Assembly: GCA_015039315.1 (NCBI GenBank)
Contig: WIDE01000006.1
Span: 180,117 to 244,116 of the forward strand
Length of the DNA stretch: 64,000 bases
Origin: Clavulina sp. PMI_390
Taxonomy: Eukaryota; Basidiomycota; Agaricomycetes; Cantharellales; Hydnaceae
Direction: 5' to 3'
Positions 43,685 through 55,331 of the stretch are shown here, piece after piece. Each line of letters begins with the position of its first letter. Position 1 is the first letter of the stretch. The notes under the pieces were generated by a model. It was not told the origin of the DNA. It was given only the letters and a program-made list of their open reading frames with translations, and searched no databases. Made by a program: the position numbers and the translations under genes.

Positions 43685-44208
43685 TACCCATTCTGTGCAA
43701 TGAATATCTGTCATTCATAGATTGATTCGTACTGGATTTTATTGCGTTTTTCTCATATTGATTGATGTCGTGCCCGAAGATGAAGAGAGTGAATTTGAAC
43801 TTTGTGACGCGTCCGCAAAGGGATCAGTAGTACTAGTGCCATATGACAATGCTGCTTATCTGCGATAACTGGCATTTTTAGCCAGCCAGAAACTGTCAGC
43901 ACATTTAGACCACACATTCCCCCAATGATCAGAGAGATTTTCCCCAGTCGCTCGGTGTTAAGCCTCAGCGCGTTATCAATACTATACTTCTGGTCTGGGC
44001 GCGGCACTACTTGAAGTGTACATATCAAATCCCAACCCAAAGCAGATGTTGATAGATATAATCAGTGCAACGAGGAATGGTGGTTAGGATATAAAACAAG
44101 GGCGAATGGGAAAGGAGGCAAATTGGACGATGAGCAAAGAGGTCAAAAGCAAGAGTACAAAAAAAAATCACAAGAGAGAGGACCAGGATAAGAACGGGCG
44201 TTGGGGAC
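43685..44208. other. Convergent 3' region
   Basis: No gene seen between the thaumatin-like stop and the fibrillarin stop. Confidence 0.5.
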
Positions 44209-45790
44209 TTATGTGTGTCGCTCGTAGCGTGCGATCAACATTGCGTGATCCTACCGACGATTGGAAACAGAGTCAGACAATGCAGTTCCTCAACAGGCCG
44301 AATATAAGACTCAGAGATTTTTTTAAAAATGAAACTCAACTCGTTCGTAAGGTTCTAGGGTGAGTTGCTCGAGAGGCTTGAACATCTCGCTTTGCAGCTT
44401 TTTCACCTCAGATGCAAAGACGGCTTCAGCGGGTGCGGTAGAGTCAATGCAGTTGGCTTTGATGGAGATGACGACGTGCCCGCCGTTTTTCAGGAAGTTG
44501 TGAGCATTGAGGGCAACAATACGAGATTGATCAGGCTGGGCAACATCGGCGAAGATAACATCGACAATGCTAAGGAGCATGCGGTATTTATTCGGGTAGC
44601 GAGCATCTTCCACAATTGCTGCGATGGGAGGACATATCAGTACACTGTAGCTTCACAGCAACAAAATCACAGAACGGCTTACGGATGACGTTTGTTCGCT
44701 TTTTAGCCATGCCGACAAGGTCTCGCCCTGATCGTGGCGAGAATTCGACTGCATAAACAACTCCGGTCTACAAGGGTCAGTCCAAATAATCAGTCTCAGC
44801 CTCGCGCGAGCGAGTTTGGGTACTCACGGGTCCAACAACATCTGCGACATGGCTAACACTGGTCCCACTGGCAGCACCGAGGTATAGGACTTTGGCACCA
44901 GGCTTGATGAAGATCTCATCGAGACCACCAAGAATACCAGCTGCCAATTTGCTCCTGAAAGGATTCCAGACACGATACTCGGTCTTCTGCTTCTCTCCTG
45001 ATTCGTCTGGTGCACTTTCTACGGATATCCTCTTCTCGCCGTAGACAGCCTCCCCAGGAACAAGGTTTTTAGTGACCAGGAGATGCTCTTTGCCCTTGGC
45101 GATGAATACACCCTCATGACGATGCGGCTCAATGATAACTGCGGCACCACCCCTCGCTCCACCCCTTGCGCCACCACGGCCACCTACGACAAACAAAGAT
45201 GAGTATCTCTTAATGGTTTTGACGGTAAGTTGACGGAGCCTACCTCCACGACCCCCACCACGGCCTCCGCGGGCACCACCTGTAGCACAAAGATAACACA
45301 TGTTAGTCAGCATATAGCTGAAGAGATCATTGTAGGACGCGATACGGACCCCGACCACCAGGAGCCCCTCGGCCACCTATAAGAGGGACGATAAGTGTTC
45401 AGCATAGAGGTGTGTTTCATTCGTCTGCTCACCTCCACGAGACATTCCACGCCCAGCAGGACCACCTCCGCGACCACCGCCGCCAAAGCCACCTCCACCA
45501 AATCCACCTTTGAAAGCGGGAAAATCAAAACTTTGCTCAGCGATCCCTTGAGTTGAAACCAAGCCTACCTCGGCCACCACCCATACCTCCTATAGAAATC
45601 AATGACCAATGGACAGGTCAGGACAGAGCATAGGATAGATTCTCCCAATCAAATACGCTTACCGCGACCTCCTCCCCGTCCACCACGAGCTCCTCCTCGT
45701 CCACGGTCACCTATTAGTAAATGAGAAGGACATCAGAGTCAAATCCTCCAAAAAAAACTTGTATGGAGAAGGATATGCACCAAAACCCAT
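44209..45790 (-). CDS. NOP1: Fibrillarin, rRNA 2'-O-methyltransferase
   Basis: Catalytic subunit of box C/D snoRNPs in the nucleolus, using S-adenosylmethionine to methylate pre-rRNA; 325 residues. Ten exons (low to high): 44209-44250, 44341-44618, 44683-44767, 44828-45183, 45244-45279, 45350-45376, 45433-45507, 45569-45589, 45663-45710, 45781-45790. The first about 80 residues are a Gly/Arg-rich GAR domain ([16 protein letters not shown] and so on) encoded by exons of 10-75 nt plus the start of exon 7. The methyltransferase part is standard: [34 protein letters not shown] (SAM loop), [36 protein letters not shown] and [13 protein letters not shown]. The protein ends [19 protein letters not shown] across the last intron. 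Without that intron the frame would end VEFHF, which does not fit the family. Confidence 0.95.
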
Positions 45791-46406
45791 TATTTTATAA
45801 GTCTAGAGGATTGGAGGTAGAGCAAAAGATGTAGCGAACAATCCAACCAGGGAGAGCAAAAGATTTCTCGAGAGGTGTCACACTCGTGACCAAATAAGTG
45901 ACACTTACTGCTTACGAACTTCTGCGACTCGTGTGCCAACAACCAGTGCTCTGAGGAACCTGTGCGTATCCTATGTCTTTCTCATCACTTCTCGGGGGAA
46001 TTCAAGAGGAATAACTGTAATGTTATCATTGTTCTGCTGTGATCCGATTGCTAGGCATCATCCGAGCGCCTGTGCCATCGCGCGACCCTCCGAAGCAACG
46101 TATTCTACCGCTGCCGAGACCTTTGAAGCTGTTTTATCGCTTTCAGAGGAAATATCTTCCATTTATACCAATCTTTCCGGTGTCCCTTGTCGTGTCATTC
46201 TGCCTTGAATCTTTGGGGTTACAAAGTTAAGGCCGGATCTGACTCGTACCACCTTTCAGACCATCCTAGCCGACTACTGTCCCTCCCTTCATGCTGAGGT
46301 AGTTCCTGATCTCACCAAACACTAAATAGATTCAAGTGAGTGAGAATTTGCGCACGTGTTCGCTGACTAGGGTTATTCATTCATAACCCAAATCCTGTCT
46401 CCAGCC
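45791..46406. other. Divergent promoter region, NOP1 / deubiquitinase
   Basis: About 616 bases with no gene I can support. A plus-strand open frame at 45933-46208 includes TAAETFEAVLSLSEEISSIY, which reads like protein but has no Met, no clear splice partners and no family match. Confidence 0.4.
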
Positions 46407-49400
46407 ATGAACCAGCCAGGACCTAGCGTACCTTCTGGACCTCCTATGCCTCCGTCGCCACGGCAGTATGCAGCCAACCTTCCCGGTGCCCCGCCATATG
46501 CGATGCCTCCTCCGCCTCCACCTGGTGGTCTCTACCAAAATGGGTACCCCATGCCACCCATGTCTCCGTACTATGGATACCCTCCCTCATACCCCATGGC
46601 GGGGCCTTCCAATCAGATGATGTATCCCATCCCGCACCCTTACTACCCACCCCCTCAACAATACATATATGCTCCCCCTCCCCAACCCTTGCCCTACCCT
46701 CCCCCCTCTCCATCCCCGCGGTTTGACTCACCACGACCGTCTGAGTATCCTCGTCAGAACGGTGGACCAAATCACCGCCCAAGGAATTTCTCACGAAATC
46801 ATCAAAATTATAATAATCAGTATAATGGACCTAATTATCGCGGGCCGCGTCCAGGGAAAATGATGCCAGCCCATACTCCAATGCCCTCTTCACCCTTCCC
46901 TATCCAATCCTCAACTGCCTCAATCCCTCCCCAGCCTATCCCTCCCCACCAAACTCCTGCATTCGCTCCGTCCAATGCTGATCTCGCACCACCCCCTGCA
47001 CCGGACATACCACAACCATATCCCGTCACATCCTTACCTCCGCAGGTCCTAGAAGTCCTCCCTCCAACCCCGCCCGATGTGTCAGTACCTGATATCGCAC
47101 CCACAATGGAGGCGCCTTCTTCGCTGTCTCCTCAGTTGCCAGCCGAGGAGACTGTTATTGCTGAGGCGCCAACATCCCCAGCAATATCCCTCGCGCCAAC
47201 CGCAACAATCACCTCTGCACCTGAGCAGGCGTCGACCGTTACCGAAGACCCTGCTACAGGGAGTGTGAATGCACAACTAGTGCCATCTGCTAGTTCTGGA
47301 CACGCAGTAGTCAATCAGCGACCAGACGATCCTTCACAAGCATACGGGCTCTCGTTTAGTGTTCGCAGCAAGCCGCACCAAAAGGTGCTTGAGAGCGCGA
47401 TTATTGTGGAGCCGTTAGAGCTCCTGTCACGGCGAAGATCTGGCAAGGTCTCCAAGCCATCGAGGAGAGTGCCAAGATCAGGGCGTCTTATCCCTCAACC
47501 CGAGCAACCAGAGGAAGACACTGACGAGGTTCTTGAAGATCCTTTACCATCTTCAGAGAAGCCGACGTCCGAAATGGCGGATGTGTCTGATTCCACAGAG
47601 CCTCCTTCATTAGGCGTCGAAAGTACGCTCACTGCTCCTCTCACACCTTCTCTGTCATCCCTGCAGTCTTCTGCTCCTACTCCCGCCTCCCATACCCCCT
47701 CTCCTTCATCGCCCGTCTCCTCGGCCACGTCAATCAGTGCTCAGCCATCACCCTCGGTTGCAAAGGCACCTGCTGCGACCTCGACAGCGGCGAGTGCCGA
47801 AGTGGAGTCGGCTTCCGCTCCTGCACCTCCCGCCCCAGCCGCACGACCCGCCCCCAAGAACTGGGCGGCGTTGTTCGCGAAGCCTGCGGCAACCCCAAGT
47901 CCTGCTCCCACATCGAATGACCCTCCCTCGGCCCCTACTGGGACAACCGAGGTTGCGAGCATGACTGCCGTGACAGCAGCAGACGCATCAGGTGGTGCTG
48001 GACCTTCTACTGCACCCGCCAGCTCACCCGCTGGCCCTTCCAGGCCGCCGGCCATCGATACCGCGAGCAACGTCCCCCCACTGCACGTCATTCTTACCAC
48101 AGCGCCCTCCGCCCCTGTTCCTGCTCCCCTCACTCGTCCCCGTGGACTGGTGAATACGGGCAACATGTGCTTTGCCAACGTTATTATGCAAGGCCTCTTA
48201 TACACGCCGCATTTTTATAAACTTATGACTGTCATTGGGCGCACGGTTCCCGCAAACCTTGGGAGAAGAGCATTGATGGATGCTACGTGCGTTCTCCTTT
48301 CTTTTGGACTGACCCCATAATCATAAACTCACCCCCCTTTTTCAGCGTGGACTTCTTGCGTGAATTCCCGTTGGAGTCTAGCGTCTCTCCACCGGAGAGA
48401 CCACCGACGTCGGGCAAATCCACCCCTCTGACGACGGACCAGCTTCGACAGATGTCATGGCAGCAAGATTCGTTCATCCCTCAGGGATTGTACGATGCTA
48501 TGATGGAGAACAAGCGGTTCGAGCATATGCGGGTTCGTCATTTTGACATTGTTCGCTTCAAAACCCACTTTTCTGATTATTTTATTATTCCCTTGCAGAG
48601 TGGTCGCCAAGAAGATGCGGAGGAATTCCTGGGCCACTTTTTGGATACTTTGCATGAAGAAATGCTGGCCATTTTGACTCGCCTCCAAGCAAACCCTCCA
48701 CCGGCGTCGGCCACTTGGGCTGCTAATGCGGGAGCATCAGCTCTGGCTCCTGCGGGCGACGATGCCCGTGAGGTGGAACGCCCCCTCAGTCCAAGCGAAA
48801 CTGAGGGCAATGGATGGCTCGAGGTCGGCAAGAAGAACAAAGTTTCTCAAACTCGTGTGGTACGTCGTCTGTCACTGTTCATTTGACTATTCTATCAACG
48901 CCTAAACCTTACCTTCTCGATTTCAGACGAAGGCTCGCGAGTCCGCCATCACTAGCATCTTCGGTGGGAAACTACGAAGCACTTTGCACACTCCTGGTAC
49001 TGGCAAGGACTCGGTGACCCTGGAACCGTATCAACACCTCCAGCTGGACATCAAGGTATTTCTCACTAATTACTGTCTCTTTTGTGCATCCCACTGATGC
49101 CTTTATCTAGCCTGACTACGTGACGAGCATTGAGGAAGCCCTCAAGCATCTCACAGAGCCTGAAACTGTTCAGGTCCACGCCCCCAACCGAAGCGGTATG
49201 GTTGATGCGAAGAAGCAAATGTTGATCGAGACCCTTCCTCCGATTTTGATCGTCCATCTGAAGCGCTTCGAGTACGATATGCGCGGCGGCGTACAAAAGA
49301 GCTCCAAGCCCTTACTATATAAGACGACGCTTGAGATTCCAAAAGGTTCGCTCTTGCACAATGCTTTGATGAAATACCTCGGCTCATAATTGTGTTTGCA

Positions 49401-49803
49401 GAGGTTCTTGCTCCTAATCAGCAGGGCGTCCCGCCTCCACGATATCGACTTTACGGAGGTTAGTCTTCTATCAGTTTGTCCCTCCGTTCATCAACTAAAT
49501 CACCACCATTTCTTAGTCGTCTACCACCACGGAAAGTACACCACTGGAGGACATTACACGGCCGACATCCTCCGCCAAAACCAATCAGAGTGGCTACGGA
49601 TAGACGACACCCAGATTGGCGTTATCTCCGAGTCTGACGTCTCGTTACTCTCACCTGACAAGCAGGATGCGGATAGGACAGCATATTTGCTGTTCTATCA
49701 ACGCATAACAGACCAGCCTGGGTCAAAAAGTGCGCCAGCGGCAAATGCACAGCCCCAGGTGAAACGGCCAGCTGCTGCTGTGAAAGGCAAGGGGCGCGTT
49801 TGA
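46407..49803 (+). CDS. Ubiquitin C-terminal hydrolase, Ubp3/USP10 type
   Basis: Cysteine protease that removes ubiquitin, 1011 residues. Exons: 46407-48286, 48346-48532, 48599-48859, 48927-49055, 49111-49345, 49402-49458, 49517-49803. The first about 575 residues are disordered: a Pro/Tyr/Gln-rich start (PPYAMPPPPPPGG) and long Ser/Thr/Pro/Ala stretches. The USP domain begins RGLVNTGNMCFANVIMQGLL with catalytic Cys588. It continues GRQEDAEEFLGHFLDTLHEE, LPPILIVHLKRFEYD and VYHHGKYTTGGHYTADIL (catalytic His), with WLRIDDTQI after it. In yeast Ubp3 with Bre5 controls vesicle coats, ribosome turnover and stress granules, and USP10 binds G3BP; partners here are unknown. The N-terminus is long compared with family members and of low complexity. 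Confidence 0.9.
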
Positions 49804-49982
49804 GAGTGAAGGCTCGATCCTCATTCTTGCTCTACGACTATTTCACGTATCTACACGCATTGGAATGCCATACATTCATACATTTCCAGCACACATAACA
49901 GCGAGATGTTTGTCATTTCTGTTTAGGCTTGAGTGTCATTGATATGATAGACCAGCGCAAGAAGACTTCATTACTGGAGGCC

Positions 49983-50642
49983 TCAATAGTCATCGTACAC
50001 GTGGGCAGGGCGCCTGTACTCAGGCCAATCTTCGTTCCTCGACTGAGTGACGACCAGCCTCAGCGCACGGCTTGGGTCCCCATCTGGTGCTGTTCCACGG
50101 TTCAGATCGATGATATGATTGAGGCCCATTGGCTGTTTTTCCGTTGGCTCGGAGAACATGCGCATCCGGTCAAAATCGACCGCCATATTCTCCAGCCTCG
50201 CAATATGTTTGATTATTGCTCGGCAGGTATACGGTGGCGCGATGTCGTTGGTCAGGAAGAACCACGCCAAATGGTCATCGTTGCTGATATGCGTGAAAGA
50301 GACATAATTCGCGCTGATGTGCTGAGGCCAGACCGGTTCTTCTCCCTGTTGATCCACACTTCCTTGGGTCTGAGGCGCGCCAGGTGCTGGCAAGGTGTGC
50401 CGAATGTAGATTACCCGATAATATACTGGCACGGTAGATGGGCTCATTGGCCAAAGTGTGCTCCCTCGAGCAATTAAAACCATACCTGGGATGAGGTGGG
50501 GGTGGGGCGAGACCACCATATTTTGCTTTTTACTGTCCCTTGAAGCTCTTTTAGATAAATTCCACGCTAGTATGCCCCCCAAAAGCCAAAGGGCTACATT
50601 GCCATAGCCGTCGAACTTCCATGAAGCAAAGTCCAGGAGCAT
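49983..50642 (-). CDS. Hypothetical protein with one N-terminal membrane segment
   Basis: I do not recognise this protein. The open frame gives 219 residues. Residues about 12-29 (GYGNVALWLLGGILAWNL) look like a membrane anchor followed by a basic stretch (KRASRDSKK), so the bulk may face the cytosol. The remainder is mixed alpha/beta in composition with no motif I can name. Its stop (49983) converges with the deubiquitinase stop 180 bases away. Upstream, another open frame to 50882 (including GYFLMNAFWLFLLRTSL) ends just before this Met at an in-frame stop; I could not find a canonical intron joining them, so a longer product is possible but unproven. Confidence 0.45.
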   Translation of the reverse strand: MLLDFASWKFDGYGNVALWLLGGILAWNLSKRASRDSKKQNMVVSPHPHLIPGMVLIARGSTLWPMSPSTVPVYYRVIYIRHTLPAPGAPQTQGSVDQQGEEPVWPQHISANYVSFTHISNDDHLAWFFLTNDIAPPYTCRAIIKHIARLENMAVDFDRMRMFSEPTEKQPMGLNHIIDLNRGTAPDGDPSRALRLVVTQSRNEDWPEYRRPAHVYDDY

Positions 50643-51375
50643 TGCCTAGAGTGACGTTCGCAAGAGAAACAACCAGAAAGCATTCATCAAAAAATAGCCC
50701 AAGCGGTTCAAGGAACAAATCTGACTGTATTTGAAGCCTGGTAGGATGTGGTCAAAGTTTGGAGAGATGACTAGAGGATGGAACGCTTTAGATCCAGATT
50801 GTGCGCCGTGTTTTGACTGCGGTCGCAACAAGAGCCAGACGTGATAGCTGGTAAAAATGTCATGTGAGCTAGGCTGGGGCACTAAATCGAATAAGTGATG
50901 GTTAGCCTGATTCGCGCGCGCTTGTTTCCCGCTGACGTGGTCACTTCTTCAGTCAGACTCGACCTTCCAACGCATTTGGGTTGTGAATTGCGGAATCAGA
51001 AGATCAATCAGATTGAGCATTACATATCAGCGCACAATGGGAGGTGGGAAAAGAGTATGGTTCTTAAGATAAGGGATGTCCAGAAAACACTTGAGTTTGC
51101 ACAAGGGTAGAGAGAAAGCTGACGCGGTGCATTATCAGGGTTCCCTTCGGAAGACGGTGAATGAAACTAGTTGAGCCTCATATGAACCGAAGAGTAGCAG
51201 GTCTAAACCAAGCGAGACGAGTTGGTAGAGTTGAATAGGGATAGAGATAGGAGGAAAGCCAAAGGAGTGAGTGTATTTTACTAAATAATCCGAAAGTCAG
51301 AACCCAAATGGGTGGGACGAGTTCGCTGGCGTCCACCAACAGGGACGAAGCGTGGAGGGCCAGCCAGGGACACGC
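50643..51375. other. Stretch between the orphan gene and the PMT 3' end
   Basis: No confident gene. The minus-strand open frame at 50646-50882 could be a 5' exon of the orphan gene at 49983-50642. The rest holds the 3' region of the mannosyltransferase gene and the promoter of the orphan. Confidence 0.35.
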
Positions 51376-54300
51376 TTAGTAGATGTTCCAGTTCTGGAGT
51401 AATGAAAACAGCGGGTATCATCAGTATCGTTCTAGAAGGCGTGGCGAGCAAATGGTTCACGTACTCTGCGCCATTGCCACCCCTTTTGCTCCCCAACAGG
51501 ACCCTCGATACCAAACGAGATCTTCCTGAACCACCAGAATGTGCCAACCACGGCAAACGCACAGAGCCCAAACACAACATTCTTTGTGACCTCCTTGAAC
51601 TTACGGCGGTCAGCAAAGACGAGCTGGTCGAGGACGTGGCCAGTCATGAGGACGGCAAACCAAAGTGTGGGGAGGTAGTGATGGATGTAGGTCACACGAC
51701 CCATGATCAGGAAAGGAACTACGAGAGAAACAACGTCAGAAGAGAAGTGGTAGCTGGTAGGCCTTTGTAATACGCACTGAAGTGCAGAAGCCACCCGAAG
51801 AGAGCAATCTTCCCGGGGTGCAACAGCTGTTGCCATTCCTCTGTGGGCAAGATTGAAATAATCGTGAGTAGTCAGCCTCTAGCACGAAAAGCCATCTACT
51901 AGGCAGAGGATGAGGACTTACCTGGGCCCAAATCGTTGAACTTCCTCTGCCACCTGATCAGGTAAACCACAAAGACAAGCAGTGCTCCAAACAAACTTGC
52001 TGTGGAGCCCCACCACACAATTGGGTTCCCTAGCAAGTAGTACTTGGCCTGGTGATCACCCCAGCCACACATTCGCAGGCCAACGTTGAGGAATGGCCAA
52101 TCGAGCGGCGCAGACGCGAGGATGTCGTATTTGTCGGGATCTGGGACGAGTGCATTGTTCGAAGTCATCATGGCGACGTTGAGGTGCCAGAAGTCGGAAA
52201 GGAAGGGAGAAGCGTATTGGTTTGGCTTTCCGGGGGGGACTGAGGAGGGATGGGACAAGCAGGAAATTCAGCTTTGTTTTGAAGCATGGATAGAGAGGAA
52301 CTCACGGCGATCGTTAACGTGTGTCTCGACGTTCCACTGAGTGTGCGGGTTGCCCGGTTCATTCTCAGGATCACAACTGACCTCCGTCTGCTTGAAACCC
52401 CACTGGGGAAGAATCACGTTGTTCGCCTTGAGCCAGCATCCAAGAACACGATGCTGGAAGCGGATGCGGGTGGTCAAGCTGCGCACGACGTCCGAACCGT
52501 CTTTCTTGAGTTTCTGGCCAGCATCCTGTACAATGTGCACGATCCAGTGGTCGTTGACGTCTCCAATTGTGTCGTTTCCGTAGCACGAGACTTCGTTCTC
52601 CAATTTGGTCACGGGCGCGGCAACAGGATGTGAGTGCAGCATGCGTGTGGTGGGGACGTGTTGCAATCGAATGGTCTCGCGGTCCTTAAGCCAGCGGATA
52701 GTGGGAGAGTTGAGATCCAGTTTAGGCTCGTCCCACATAGGAAGAACACTCCACATATTGTTTTCATCCTTGTAATGGTAGCAGGTGACTTGCTGCTGCA
52801 GTGACCCAGTTGGGAAAGCCTGGACATGTGAGTGCAAGAGACCGCCTCCATAGCCAACGTTCTTGAGAGTGATCTGGGAGCCGAAAGCCACCTCTGAAGG
52901 AGGACAAATCGCTTATGAGCGGTGATTCACACGCTGGAGCAAAGAGAAAGTATACCCAGTGGATTTCTCATGAAGTCATTGCCCTCCAGATTTGCTTGGA
53001 ACAGCGAGCTCATCTGGGCATCACCAGGGCCCGAGTGGTTCAAGATGAGGAAGTGGAGCTTGAAACTAATCATGTAAACGATTAGAGGGAGGACGATTAG
53101 ACATAACCCTCGTGCAATCCAGTGGCGGATGTAGGTGGTCTATACATTTCATTAGTCTTCAAAGGCATGACACGAGGGAAGAAAAGTACGCACGACAGGC
53201 ATCTTGAGATCACCGAACTTCTCCCAAAGATCCTCGATCGTATACAAACCGACCGTGGCCATAGCGAAGAATCCAACCCATTTCACGCTATAATTTCGGG
53301 ATTAGTGTTAGCAAATTTCGGCCATAAGGGGGAAATCGGTAGACTATACCTCATCACACATCCAATCGATATCCCAGTTAAGGACAATGAAAGCCACCAC
53401 TCAGGCGAGAAGGACCTACGAACGAAAGAAGTGTCAGCGTCAACGGCATAGATGATGCAAGAATGGTCCACATACCGATATTGCTGGTTGTGGAAGAGGG
53501 CTAATGTGTAGATCGTCGTGCAAGTGAAGAATAAGAGAAGCGAGTCAAGCAGAATGAATTTGCTGATTGTCAGCCAAGCGTTATCTATTCGTGGCACCGG
53601 CGCACGTTTTGTACATAATTAGCATTCCCCGAAAACGAAGTTGGCATATTTAGTGACACGTACCAAACAGCACCATTAACGTAATCAAGTGCCTTGCCCG
53701 CCAGCTCAAATGCAACTCCTTTGCGGTATACCAACCGAGAGGCACCATTGCTGCGCCAAACATAGCCAGCATAATGCGCATGCTGGTGAAAGGTACATTG
53801 TCCGGATAGGCCTCTCCACTCTTGAAGTCGTAAGAGCCATCATATCCAGACAAGAGACCAACGAGTGCAACGAGCATCTTTCCCAAAGGAGGGTGCACAT
53901 CAAAATAGAATTCGCGTTTGAGATAATGTGAAGCAAATTTTCCGAAGTGGGCCTATTAAGATATCGCAAACCAAGCGGCACGAAACGAGGAGGTACAGAT
54001 TAGTTAACGACGGCGAGCTGAAAAGTGCCCAAAGGAACTGACCTCGTCCCAGACGACAGTCGGCGCTAGCCCAATACGATAGATACGTGTCCATATTGAG
54101 GCTAGAGTATAGAAGAGTGGCGCCCATTGATTGATCTGTCGACCGTCATGCACAAGAATGCATCATACCGGTCAGCTTCGTTCTAAAGACTCAGGCAGTG
54201 GTATAACAGAGAGAAACGTACAAGGTTCTCTGATTTTACCGGTCGAGGTGGTAGCCTCCCCGTGGCATACCCCACACGCTCTTTGGCATAGACACCTTTA

Positions 54301-54830
54301 CTGTCATCGCCGTACCCACCATATGCAGGTCCTGAAGGTGGCATGCCTTGGTACATCCCATTCATGCTTGATGCGCCAGCATCCGCCGAGGCCCATCCAG
54401 CACCCGCTTCGGGACTTTGGTATTGGTTATGGGGGGCTCGCCTGCGCGGGGCAAAGCCATCTGCTCCCGTTGTTGACTCCATGGGACTATGGTGCAACGG
54501 GAGAGCAAGCGAGGGATCCTCTCGGGAGTATGAGGAGTCCACGGTGGATCGTTTGTTTGGGGAGGTGGTTATGAGTTCGTCGGAGTAGGTTTGAGGGAGC
54601 CTCCTGCTAGCAGCGTTGGAATAGTGTGAGGAGGACGAGGAAGAGGGTTCGAATTGCTTGTATGAGATTTCTTCGTATGAAGAGGTGGGGGAAAGCGAGA
54701 TATCGACCTGGTGGTAGGAGAGGTCTTCGTTCGCAGAGGCACTGGAGTGGGGGTTGAGTGAAGGGAGTTGGTTTTGGTTCTGAGTTCTATTGGACCTATT
54801 GCGTGGTGCGGATGAGGTTCCAGCAGGCAT
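51376..54830 (-). CDS. Protein O-mannosyltransferase, PMT2 type
   Basis: ER membrane enzyme that moves mannose from dolichyl-phosphate mannose to Ser/Thr of secretory proteins; 894 residues in twelve exons (low to high): 51376-51393, 51465-51718, 51778-51840, 51922-52239, 52306-52893, 52956-53139, 53194-53287, 53350-53415, 53476-53584, 53664-53952, 54043-54135, 54222-54830. Residues 1-203 are a Ser/Pro/Tyr-rich cytosolic tail, longer than usual. The first luminal loop has the catalytic [20 protein letters not shown] and DVHPPLGKMLVALVGLLSGY. Next come membrane helices, three MIR-type repeats (for example LLHSHVQAFPTGS, LHSHPVAAPVT) and a second helix bundle (FLIMGRVTYIHHYLPTLWF). The gene ends in an 18-nt exon giving NWNIY. 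YLKREFYFDVHPPLGK groups it with PMT2 rather than PMT1 or PMT4. PMT2 usually works as a dimer with PMT1. Confidence 0.9.
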
Positions 54831-55331
54831 GTACTATCTCAAACCAGCGATTGGAGTGGCGAGACAGCTCTGGCAGGAAATGGCCAGTGACAGCTGTAAG
54901 TGACGCGCAGCAATTGCTATTTGCGCTGAAATCAAGTAACGCGTAGAAATGGGGTGTCGATTGGGGTATTTGCCGAGGAGCACGAGTCTACTCGCTCTGG
55001 CACAAATCGCTGCGCTTTTTCAGATCGTAGCAGTTATGCTTGCAATGGTGGTGGGCAGCGGCTCGTTGTGGGGGTTTGTTTGGTCGCCACGTCTCAGTAG
55101 AACTGAAATTCGGAGATGCCTTTCATACCTCCAACCTCGGGATGAATGGTGCCTTGAATAATATCTCCGTAGATAGAGCGCATAGGGCATATTCCACTGG
55201 CCATACATGACGATATGCTAACGTTTTTCTATTCTGGGGCTAAACTACCGAATGTATTGAGGGCAGCAACGCAAAATAGTACTCCAGGAAATCGGCGATA
55301 AGAGCAAAGCTCAAAGCAACTTATATTCCAT
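54831..55331. other. Intergenic stretch, PMT promoter side
   Basis: No gene seen. It lies between the PMT start codon and the 3' end of the SCY1-like gene, both on the minus strand. Confidence 0.5.

Noticed and set aside
45933..46208. Plus-strand open frame with a helical-looking segment upstream of the deubiquitinase
   Set aside because: No Met start, no clean introns and no motif; it lies in a divergent promoter.
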